DNA of 64,000 nt from Bacteroides faecium (GTDB taxonomy: Bacteria; Bacteroidota; Bacteroidia; Bacteroidales; Bacteroidaceae). Positions 26,802 to 34,758 of the stretch are shown piece after piece (position 1 is the first letter of the stretch; the number at the start of each line of letters is the position of its first letter). A program made the position numbers and the translations under genes. The stretch spans positions 1,488,001 through 1,552,000 of the forward strand of contig NZ_CP050831.1 of NCBI RefSeq assembly GCF_012113595.1, written 5' to 3'. The notes beneath the pieces were generated by a model. It did no database searches, had not been told where the DNA came from, and saw nothing but the letters and a program-made list of their open reading frames with translations.

Positions 26802-27866
26802 ATGAATAAGATTTTAAACATATTGGTAGCTGTAGTATTACTTGTCCTATATGCAGGATGTAGTGATAGTGATGATACCTCATCAGTTAGTGCCTTAAAG
26901 GTAGTCAAATCTGATGTTGAATACTCTTCCGAAGGCGGAAGTGGAACCATTATATTGGAAACGACACAGGTTTTTGAAGCAGTGTCCAATGTCTCGTGGT
27001 GTACAATATCTGTTTCAGGAACGACTCTGAATCTGACAGTTTCACCTAATTTGAATGTTGGGGCACGGAATGGGCTAATTGTAATTAGTACAGGTAATGA
27101 AAAATGCCAAGTAAATATTACTCAAATGGGTGATATGGCAGATTGTAATATAGAAGGGGAGCATAGATTTTCTTTGTTAGGAGGAACTGTTGATTTTGAG
27201 GTGAATACACATCGGAATTATACTGTTTCTTCTGGGGGCGGAGATGGTTGGCTAACTTTTACGGATGATAGTAATGGCAAAATTCGAGTGAAGGTTGCTT
27301 CGGGACCTTATAATTTGGCAGAGCCAAGAACTGCTACAGTCACTGTAGCTATCGGTAATGTAAAATGGACAGGTGTTTTTCAGCAATTACCTCTGGCTGG
27401 TGAATATGTCATCCGATATATTCGGGATAATGGAACTCAGGAGGGAGTGTGTAGGCTTGATATAACAAATACGCCTGATACATATGATGTACGCTACCTG
27501 TCGGGAGTCCCTATTACAAATGCTAATGGTTTACCTGGAAAGGCTCTTTATACGGATGGAAAGCTAGCTTTTCCAATGGGAAGCCAGTTCTTGGGATATA
27601 TGACTGTTACGGATTACGGTCAAGTTCCACTGTACATGTATGCATATTGTAAAAAGGGAAATATAGCTCTTAGTGATGATTTGCAATATATCGCTCCATT
27701 AGCTCTCAATGCTGAAAATCAGTTGGAACTGACATTTGGTGATAATGGTATATGGTCGAATGATGGTAGTCTCACCGTAGATGGATTTTATTATGCCTGT
27801 GTTAAGGACGGTAAAATAGTGAAGAATTGGGGTGCTATGACAGATATAGTATTAATTCATAAATAA
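26802..27866 (+). CDS. BACON-domain surface lipoprotein
   Basis: A 354-residue lipoprotein (AVVLLVLYAGCSDSDD, with an acidic export signal). Residues ~30-110 and ~115-200 look like two BACON-type beta sandwiches (FEAVSNVSWCTISVSGTTLNLTV, NYTVSSGGGDGWLTFTDDSNG). The remaining ~150 residues form an unassigned beta-rich domain (GEYVIRYIRDNGTQEGVCRL). It is the last gene of operon 1. Substrate or mucin binding is the usual proposal for BACON domains. Confidence 0.78.
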   Translation: MNKILNILVAVVLLVLYAGCSDSDDTSSVSALKVVKSDVEYSSEGGSGTIILETTQVFEAVSNVSWCTISVSGTTLNLTVSPNLNVGARNGLIVISTGNEKCQVNITQMGDMADCNIEGEHRFSLLGGTVDFEVNTHRNYTVSSGGGDGWLTFTDDSNGKIRVKVASGPYNLAEPRTATVTVAIGNVKWTGVFQQLPLAGEYVIRYIRDNGTQEGVCRLDITNTPDTYDVRYLSGVPITNANGLPGKALYTDGKLAFPMGSQFLGYMTVTDYGQVPLYMYAYCKKGNIALSDDLQYIAPLALNAENQLELTFGDNGIWSNDGSLTVDGFYYACVKDGKIVKNWGAMTDIVLIHK

Positions 27867-28198
27867 TTCATAAAAGAAGAATGTGTAGTAAGTGGTTGTT
27901 TGGCAGCTACTCTCTATTAGTCTTGATAAAACAGTTTTGATATTAAACCTAAAATTAATTATTATGATTATGAAACAGATTTTGTTTTTTTCTCATCAGC
28001 ATTTAATCATAAGGTAGAATTAGAGTACGAGGATCAAAATTATAGTTATGGGTATGTAAATACTGCTTCAGGTCATTCTTGCTTTGCTTATAAAGTAAAA
28101 TATAAGATATCTATAACTTTTATCTAATATTGGACTATTTGTTGAATATTTCTAAGAGATACTCTCTTTTGAACTGTATGGCTTAGTTTAACTTTTGT

Positions 28199-28236
28199 GA
28201 GAAGGTACATTTGAATGAAAATGTGCCTTCTTTTTT
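28199..28236 (+). terminator. Terminator of operon 1
   Basis: A 13-bp stem, AGAAGGTACATTT at 28199-28211 with AAATGTGCCTTCT at 28218-28230 (one G-U pair), has a 6-nt loop and is followed by TTTTT. Confidence 0.85.
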
Positions 28237-28383
28237 GGTGTTCGGAAAAATAGGATAGGTTTTCGTATATTATTCTCGAAATACTTTCGAAGTTCATAAT
28301 CTAATAACTCATATGTTTTCTCGACTTAAAAAGATTACTAAACGTTATTTTAAGTTCCGGTTTTAAAGAATTAGAAAACTTTC

Positions 28384-28414
28384 TTTGTAAGAAAGAAACT
28401 TTTTTCTAATTTTG
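28384..28414 (+). promoter_or_regulatory. Promoter of the AAA/DUF4143 ATPase gene
   Basis: TTTG (28384-28387), a 19-bp spacer, then TAATTTTG (28407-28414): a full match to the Bacteroides -33/-7 consensus. Transcription would start near 28421. Confidence 0.85.
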
Positions 28415-28452
28415 TCTTTCTGGGAAAGAAAGAATTTATGATTATTGTCTTT

Positions 28453-29751
28453 ATGGGAAAGAAAGAATTACTAAAACAACTAATTGCGGGATTTCAGGCA
28501 TCATTGCCGGTAGAGGTTTGTCCTCGTGAATTCTCTATACCTGTCGATAGCGGGAAGATTATAACAGTGCCCGGTGTGAGAAGATGTGGTAAGTCTTCTC
28601 TTTTCCTGTTAGCTATAAACCAACTTATTCGTGAACAGATTGTAACGAAAGAGCAAATATTATTCCTGAATTTCGATGATGAGCGCTTGAAAATGAATGC
28701 CGATAATTTGGATGAGATTCTTCAGGCTTATCGGGAGCTTTATCCTGCAATTTCGTTGAAAGATGTATATATGTTCTTTGATGAGGTACAAATGGCAGAT
28801 GATTGGCAACCCTTTGTACGGCGGGTTTATGAACAGGAATGCAGGCATATTTTTCTTACAGGAAGTAATTCACGGATGCTTTCTTCTGAGTTGGCAACCT
28901 CTTTGCGTGGGCGGACATTGCAATATGAAGAATTTCCGTTGTCATTCAATGAGTTCTGCGACTTTACCGGAATTGATACAAATCGTTATGTACCCGAGAG
29001 TCGCGCCAAACTTGTTAACGCATTTAAAGTGTATTTACACGGTGGTGGTTTCCCGGAAGTTGTACTGGCGGCTCCTTTATATAAAGATCGAATTTTGCAA
29101 GAGTATTTCTTTGTGATGCTTTACAAAGATCTTGTGGAGAGATATGAGATAAAGAATCCGGAACCGATACGCTATTTCATTAAGAGAGTGATGAGTAACC
29201 TGACTAAACCTACTTCCATCAACCGTATTTATAATGAATTGAAGTCGCAGGGAGTCAGTATCGGTAAGAACACGTTGTATGATGTAATTGTGCAGACAGA
29301 GTCTATTTATCTTTTCTTTTCCCTGACGAAATATGAACCGTCACTTGTGAAGGAGAATACGGGGGATAAAAAATATTATTGTATTGATAACGGCTTGCGT
29401 TCCGTGCTTCTAAACCCGCAGAGTGAAGATAACGGAAAACTCTTGGAAAATGCTGTTTTTCTTCATTTAAGAAGGAGTTTGAGGATTCAGGAAGAACTGC
29501 ATTATTATAAGGGAAAGAAAGAATGTGATTTTGTAGTTACTGAATTTGATAAAGTGACGCGATTAATTCAAGTAAGCTATCAGATGAGTGATGAAGAGAC
29601 TCGCAAGCGAGAAATAGATGGTTTGCTGGAAGCAGCCAAGGTAACAGGCTGTCGGGAACTTACTATTATTACGATGGAAACAGAAGCAGAATGGAACGAG
29701 CAAGATATGCTGATTCGTGTACTTCCTGCTTGGAAATGGATGTTGGAATGA
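28453..29751 (+). CDS. AAA-family ATPase with DUF4143 domain
   Basis: A 432-residue protein. The N-terminal AAA_14 ATPase has a P-loop variant VPGVRRCGKSSLF, Walker B MFFDEVQ and sensor region IFLTGSNSRMLSSELATSLRGRT. The C-terminal DUF4143 part contains the nuclease-like ECDFVV segment after KGKK. I choose ATG 28453 (MGKKELLKQL), which leaves a ~30-nt leader from the promoter. An upstream ATG at 28438 would leave a very short one. The family is common as single genes in Bacteroides and has no settled function. The gene sits alone between the two phase-variable operons. Confidence 0.88.
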   Translation: MGKKELLKQLIAGFQASLPVEVCPREFSIPVDSGKIITVPGVRRCGKSSLFLLAINQLIREQIVTKEQILFLNFDDERLKMNADNLDEILQAYRELYPAISLKDVYMFFDEVQMADDWQPFVRRVYEQECRHIFLTGSNSRMLSSELATSLRGRTLQYEEFPLSFNEFCDFTGIDTNRYVPESRAKLVNAFKVYLHGGGFPEVVLAAPLYKDRILQEYFFVMLYKDLVERYEIKNPEPIRYFIKRVMSNLTKPTSINRIYNELKSQGVSIGKNTLYDVIVQTESIYLFFSLTKYEPSLVKENTGDKKYYCIDNGLRSVLLNPQSEDNGKLLENAVFLHLRRSLRIQEELHYYKGKKECDFVVTEFDKVTRLIQVSYQMSDEETRKREIDGLLEAAKVTGCRELTIITMETEAEWNEQDMLIRVLPAWKWMLE

Positions 29752-30018
29752 AGATACCCCTTGTTTCTTTTCGTCAATGAAATTACTTCGGTAGAATATC
29801 AGTATTGAGATATAGAGGGTATAAAGTCTTTGTCGCATTGATATTTAGAAGCAGAGAGATGGATTATATCTGTGTTAACCTATGGTGGGATATATTCTTA
29901 TTTGATGCGGATATGAGCAAAACTGCGTAGTTCTGAATCATTCGATAGCGGAATACTGCGTAACTGACCTCTTTCTTAATCAATAAAGTATCATAAATGT
30001 CACTATAAGATCATTGCT

Positions 30019-30517
30019 GTTCATCGGTTTCACCTGATTGTCGAAATGCCGATAAATAAGGAGATAGCGGGTGAAAGCAAGTGGCAAATTCAGGTAAAAC
30101 AGAACATTATCGGTTTCAACTTGTCTTTTCAAAATATCCCTTGAGCTTAAACCAATATCATTATAGCTAATCCGGATATCATTATAGCTAATGAAAATAT
30201 GCTTATAGCAAATCCACTGTCAGGTATTAATAGATAATCCATTAGGTGTTAATAGCTTGGATGTCAGGTGTTAATACCTTGACTTTCATCTATTAACACT
30301 TGAGTTGGTAGATCTATATATTCACCACATTGTATCTATATACTCACCGCATTGAATCTATATATTCAGTACGGTGGCTCTATATGTTCAGCAATCGGTA
30401 TAAATAATTTGAAAGGTGAAAGCGATAACGGGTGATTTTACCTTGATTTTTTCTACGCTTTCACCCGCTATCTCCTTATTCATCGATGTTTCAGAGATAA
30501 GGTGAAACAGGTGAAAT
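30019..30517. repeat. Composite element: long inverted repeat enclosing a 22-bp periodic array
   Basis: The outer arms (about 30028-30127 and 30412-30517) are imperfect inverted repeats. They include a perfect 24-bp match at 30055-30078 and 30457-30480 that contains GGAGATAGCGGGTGAAAGC. Between them lies an array of eleven units at 21- or 22-bp steps (30160-30399). The left tip GTTCATCGGTTTCACCT (30019-30035) recurs with two mismatches at 53171-53187. No open frame is present. Confidence 0.8.
30160..30399. repeat. 21/22-bp periodic array, three unit types
   Basis: ATTATAGC-type units begin at 30160, 30181 and 30202. TTAATA/TTAACA-type units have the anchor at 30227, 30249, 30271 and 30293. 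TCTATATA-type units have it at 30313, 30335, 30357 and 30379. Spacing within the last two groups is exactly 22 bp. Confidence 0.85.
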
Positions 30518-30951
30518 TTATGGTTCAAAAGTTCATGTTCTACTTATACGAATCAGTAATTGAAAACAAATTTTCATTCATTTCAGTACGGATTTGAATG
30601 AAACCTGCACAATTTAGAGTTAATAATCATACTGGAATGATGTTTTTCAACCTCTTCTGGAACTAGTACTATTGGTTATGGCTTTTTGGGTAGAAAAATA
30701 ACTATTTATAATAGAAAAACAAGAGACAAGTTATTGATGCGTCGAATATTTATTATTTCCAATCCAGTATCATAGGCTTCGTGTATAGTAGCACGGTGGT
30801 TAATTATAATAAAGAAATAATCTTTTTCCCTTGTATTAAGTATATAAAAGTGGGATTATTGCTTGTCTTAGTGTTTCTTTATATGTGCTTATTAGTCAAT
30901 ATATATGAAAATATATGTGCTGTGAATGTAGTAATAAATTACAATTAGATA

Positions 30952-31173
30952 TTAAGTTCGTACAGAACTTGGTACATTGCTGATTGTGAACTTTCCATTG
31001 ATGTCTGTAGTTGTACCAACAGTTGTACCTTTAATTAATATAGATGCTCCTACAACAGGCTGATTATCCTCTTCTGAGATAACAATACCTGTTATATTTT
31101 TAGGTGTCTGAGCAATCACCAAGCCAATTCCACATAGTAGGCAGGCTAATAACAGCGTTAGTTTTTTTTTCAT
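30952..31173 (-). CDS. Detached N-terminal module of SusC-like receptor 2 (OFF orientation)
   Basis: 73 codons run from ATG at 31173 to a TAA just outside the inverted repeat. The signal peptide is LTLLLACLLCGIGLVIAQ and the domain start is NITGIVISEEDNQPVVGASI. The module ends TISNVPSSVRT and is nearly identical in layout to the module at 19109-19330. The missing continuation is the plus-strand frame after 31633. Confidence 0.9.
   Translation of the reverse strand: MKKKLTLLLACLLCGIGLVIAQTPKNITGIVISEEDNQPVVGASILIKGTTVGTTTDINGKFTISNVPSSVRT
30954..30970 (+). repeat. Inverted repeat, left site of segment 2
   Basis: AAGTTCGTACAGAACTT. It has the same outer arms as the segment 1 sites but differs at three central positions (7-9). 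Confidence 0.93.
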
Positions 31174-31236
31174 AAATACTTTCTCATTCTAATTTAGGAA
31201 ATTGGAGAATAGTTGTTTTTTTTCTCTAACATTTTG

Positions 31237-31266
31237 CAAAAATAAACATTTAATCGCAAAATCAAA
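31237..31266 (-). promoter_or_regulatory. Promoter inside invertible segment 2
   Basis: On the minus strand TTTG (31263-31266), an 18-bp spacer, then TATTTTTG (31237-31244). Boxes and spacing equal those of segment 1, although the flanking DNA has diverged. Confidence 0.75.
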
Positions 31267-31608
31267 ATAAAAGTACTAGAAAAATGAAAAAAATATTTGT
31301 ATAAACAATATGATTTATTTTGATTTTCTATTCTGGCATATTGATATTAAAAGGCTTGATATATATGTTTATATGTTTTGCTTATATCCGTTTATTTAAT
31401 AATAATGTTATCCAAATATGGCTGTTTTAAATAAATGTATATTAAGTGGAATTTCTCATTAACTAATCAGTCTATTAACTATTATTAGCAAAAATGCCTA
31501 ATGCTTATACGTGTAATTTATATGTACATAAATATTTCTTGTTTATGAACATTCTCCTTTTCTGCCAGGTTACCCTACTCCTACTGTTTCTGCTTTAAAA
31601 AAATAATA

Positions 31609-34600
31609 GTGAATATAAGTTCTGTACGAACTTTGAAAATCTCCTTTATAGGGATGAAAACCCAGGAGGTACCTATCAAAAGCGGCATAATAAAAGTCGT
31701 CATGCAGCCGGATTCCGAAGTGTTGGATGAAGTTGTGGTGACTGGTATGCAGAAAATGGACAAACGGCTATTTACGGGAGCAACTACGAAAATATCCGCA
31801 GAGAACGCGAAGATAGACGGTCTTGCTGATGTCAGTCGTGCTCTTGAAGGAAGGGCAGCGGGTGTATCGGTACAAAATGTCTCCGGGACATTCGGCACGG
31901 CTCCGAAGATACGTGTACGTGGCGCTACTTCCATTTATGGCAGCTCTAAGCCTTTATGGGTAGTAGATGGGGTTATCATGGAAGATGTGACGGAAGTTGG
32001 GGCCGACGATCTTTCTTCCGGTAATGCGGAGACACTGATCAGTTCGGCTATTGCCGGTTTGAATGCGGATGATATTGAAAGTTTCCAAATCTTGAAGGAC
32101 GGTTCGGCTACTTCCATCTATGGGGCTCGTGCTATGGCAGGTGTCATTGTTGTCACTACCAAGAAGGGAAAGGCGGGAACTAATAAAATCAGTTATACCG
32201 GAGAGTTTACGATGCGTATGAAACCTAAATACAGGAACTTCAATATCATGAATTCTCAAGAACAAATGAGTGTGTACAGAGATATGGAGGCGGCCGGTTA
32301 TTTGAATTTTTCCGACTCTTATCGTGCTGCCAATAGTGGCATTTACGGGAAAATGTATCATCTTGTCAATCAATATGATGCGACTAACGGCACTTATGGT
32401 CTGGCGAACACTCCGGAAGCGCGTGCGGCTTACCTTGCACAGGCGGAGTATAACAATACCGACTGGTTCGATTTGTTATTCAGCAACAGTGTATCACAGA
32501 ATCATGCAGTCAGCATGTCTACCGGAACGGAGAAGGCTTCCTATTATACTTCCCTTAGTGTCATGAGTGATCCGGGGTGGGCGAAACGGAACAAAGTATC
32601 CCGATATACAGCGAATATCAATGCGCTTTATAATATTTCACGGCATGTTTCTTTGAATCTGTTGGGAAACGCGTCATATCGTAAACAGGAAGCGCCGGGA
32701 ACACTGGGTTCACAGTCTGATCCGGTAAGCGGGGAAGTGAAGCGTGACTTTGATATTAATCCTTATTCTTATGCGTTGAACACTTCGCGTACGCTGGATC
32801 CCAATGAATATTATGTGCGCAATTATGCCCCCTTCAATATCTTTAATGAATTGGAGAATAATTATATGGATCTCCATGTGGTTGACATGAAGTTTCAGGC
32901 GGAACTGAAATGGAAACCTGCCCGGAAGGTGGAACTGTCTGCTTTGGGAGCTTATAAATATTCAACCACTACGCAGGATCATTACGTGAAGGATAATTCG
33001 AATCAGGCATGGGCATTCCGGGCAATGGATGATGCGACGATGCAAAAAGCGAACCCCTGGCTGTACACTGATCCGGGCAAGGTAAACACACTGCCGGAGA
33101 CGGTATTGCCTGTCGGTGGTTTTTACCGCGAGACAAAATATGCCATGAACAGCTTCGACTTCCGCGGAACGGTAAGCTATAATGATGTCTTCAACGAAGA
33201 CCATATCCTGAACGTTTTCGGCGGTATGGAAGTGAACAGTACGGACAGGAACAAGACCTGGTTCAACGGAGTGGGCATGCAATATGATATGGGGATGCTC
33301 GCAGCCTACGATTACCTTTTCTTCAAGCAGGGGAATGAACAGAACACCGCCTATTATACGGTAGATGAAACTCGCTCCCGTGAGGTCGCCTTTTTTGGAA
33401 CAGCCACTTACTCTTATAAGGGCAAGTACACTGTGAATGGCACTATCCGTTACGAAGGTTCGAATAAACTCGGTAAGAGCCGTTCCGCACGCTGGCTGCC
33501 TACATGGAACGTTTCCGGTGCATGGAATATGCACGAAGAGCAATGGTTTGAAAGCCTTCGTCCCACATTGTCCAACCTGACGCTGAAAGCTTCCTATTCA
33601 CTGACGGCTGACAGGGGGCCTGCCAATGTCAGCAACTCTCTGGCTATTATCAATAGTTATAATATCTGGCGTCCGAGTGCGGGTGTAGGGGAATCCGGCC
33701 TGCAGATTTATGAAATACAAAACAGCGGGCTTACTTACGAAAAGAAGCACGAGATCAATATAGGCGCTGATATGGGTTTCCTGGAGAACCGTATCAATCT
33801 TGCTTTCGACTGGTACAAGCGGAATAACTATGATTTGATAGGTATTGTGAACACACCGGGAGCGGGGGGACAAATCAGTAAATATGCCAATATGGCGAGC
33901 ATGAGATCACATGGCGTTGAATTTACGCTTTCGACACGTAATATTGTTACTAAAGATTTCAAGTGGAATACCGACTTCATATTTTCGAAAGCAAAGAATA
34001 AGGTAACGGATCTACAGACTAACTCTACGGTGATGGAGATGATTACCGGTGGCGGCTTTGCGTTGCAGGGCTATCCGGTGCGGAGTCTTTTCTCCATGGA
34101 TTTTCAAGGGCTGAATGAGGAAGGAGTGCCTACGTTTATCAACGAGTCGGGCGAGGTCACTACGAGTGATGTTAATTTCCAGAAGCGTGACAAGAAATCC
34201 CATCTGATATACGAGGGCTCTACCGATCCCACTATTACCGGAAGTTTCGGCAACGTGTTTGCGTATAAAGGATTCAAGCTGAATGTGTTCATTACGTATT
34301 CTTTCGGTAACGTAATCCGTCTCGACCCGGCTTTTCACAATAAGTATTCCGACCTGGACGCCACTCCGAAAGAATTCAAGAACCGTTGGATGACATCGGG
34401 AAATGAACAGTACACTACCATACCTTCCATTGCCGACAGGCGTATGAATACGAAGGATAGCCAGTTGAGCCGCGCTTACAATGCCTACAATTATTCTACG
34501 GAGCGTGTGGCTAAGGGAGACTTCATCCGGATGAAAGAGATTTCACTGTCGTATGACTTCCCGAAGACGTGGATAAACCGCTTGAAACTGTCTACTGCCT

Positions 34601-34743
34601 CTCTGAAACTTCAGGCTACCAATCTTTTCCTGATTTATGCGGATGACAAGCTCAACGGCCAGGACCCGGAGTTTTTCAATACCGGTGGAGTAGCTGTGCC
34701 TATGGCGAAACAGTTTACATTGACTTTACGATTAGGAATTTAA
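31609..34743 (+). CDS. SusC-like receptor 2, body without its N-terminus (OFF orientation)
   Basis: The frame can be opened only from a GTG at 31609 and then reads through the right repeat (SSVRT) into LKISFIGMKTQEVPIKSG. The 1036 codons after the repeat encode the rest of the regulatory-like domain, the plug (LDEVVVTGMQKMDKRLFTGA, KIRVRGATSIYGSSKPLWVVDGV, GSATSIYGARAMAGVIVVTT) and a complete barrel ending AKQFTLTLRLGI. It is clearly paralogous to the body at 19933-23052 over its whole length. As drawn there is no signal peptide and no promoter, so no receptor is expected. Everything outside the switch is intact. Confidence 0.93.
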   Translation: MNISSVRTLKISFIGMKTQEVPIKSGIIKVVMQPDSEVLDEVVVTGMQKMDKRLFTGATTKISAENAKIDGLADVSRALEGRAAGVSVQNVSGTFGTAPKIRVRGATSIYGSSKPLWVVDGVIMEDVTEVGADDLSSGNAETLISSAIAGLNADDIESFQILKDGSATSIYGARAMAGVIVVTTKKGKAGTNKISYTGEFTMRMKPKYRNFNIMNSQEQMSVYRDMEAAGYLNFSDSYRAANSGIYGKMYHLVNQYDATNGTYGLANTPEARAAYLAQAEYNNTDWFDLLFSNSVSQNHAVSMSTGTEKASYYTSLSVMSDPGWAKRNKVSRYTANINALYNISRHVSLNLLGNASYRKQEAPGTLGSQSDPVSGEVKRDFDINPYSYALNTSRTLDPNEYYVRNYAPFNIFNELENNYMDLHVVDMKFQAELKWKPARKVELSALGAYKYSTTTQDHYVKDNSNQAWAFRAMDDATMQKANPWLYTDPGKVNTLPETVLPVGGFYRETKYAMNSFDFRGTVSYNDVFNEDHILNVFGGMEVNSTDRNKTWFNGVGMQYDMGMLAAYDYLFFKQGNEQNTAYYTVDETRSREVAFFGTATYSYKGKYTVNGTIRYEGSNKLGKSRSARWLPTWNVSGAWNMHEEQWFESLRPTLSNLTLKASYSLTADRGPANVSNSLAIINSYNIWRPSAGVGESGLQIYEIQNSGLTYEKKHEINIGADMGFLENRINLAFDWYKRNNYDLIGIVNTPGAGGQISKYANMASMRSHGVEFTLSTRNIVTKDFKWNTDFIFSKAKNKVTDLQTNSTVMEMITGGGFALQGYPVRSLFSMDFQGLNEEGVPTFINESGEVTTSDVNFQKRDKKSHLIYEGSTDPTITGSFGNVFAYKGFKLNVFITYSFGNVIRLDPAFHNKYSDLDATPKEFKNRWMTSGNEQYTTIPSIADRRMNTKDSQLSRAYNAYNYSTERVAKGDFIRMKEISLSYDFPKTWINRLKLSTASLKLQATNLFLIYADDKLNGQDPEFFNTGGVAVPMAKQFTLTLRLGI
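31617..31633 (-). repeat. Inverted repeat, right site of segment 2
   Basis: AAGTTCTGTACGAACTT, the exact reverse complement of 30954-30970, joined directly to SusC codons TTG AAA ATC. Confidence 0.93.
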
Positions 34744-34758
34744 AAAGAGGATAACATT

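Larger units (their letters stand above)
27867..28437. other. Gap with a decayed reading frame, a terminator and the next promoter
   Basis: A 571-bp stretch. From 27930 to 28127 a plus-strand frame runs ~65 codons to a TAA (…KINYYDYETDFVFFSSAFNH…) but has no start codon and begins after an in-frame stop. It may be the tail of a lost lipoprotein gene. A terminator is at 28199-28236 and the ATPase promoter at 28384-28414. Confidence 0.5.
29752..30953. other. 1.2-kb noncoding region
   Basis: No credible gene in either strand. It contains the composite repeat element at 30019-30517. The parts at 29752-30018 and 30518-30953 are AT-rich and show nothing I can assign. Confidence 0.75.
30954..31633. 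other. Invertible DNA segment 2 (phase switch of SusC-like receptor 2), OFF
   Basis: A 680-bp segment between perfect 17-bp inverted repeats, carrying a promoter and the first 73 codons of a SusC gene on the minus strand. Inversion joins NVPSSVRT to LKISFIGMKTQEV in frame, giving a receptor of 1109 residues. The stretch 31267-31616 is AT-rich and holds no gene. Confidence 0.92.

Noticed and set aside
28453..29751. The AAA/DUF4143 protein as the recombinase for the nearby switches
   Set aside because: It has P-loop ATPase and DUF4143 features and no tyrosine- or serine-recombinase catalytic motif.
29752..30018. Possible gene or RNA downstream of the ATPase
   Set aside because: Only short frames and a short ACTGCGTA duplication; nothing supports a product.
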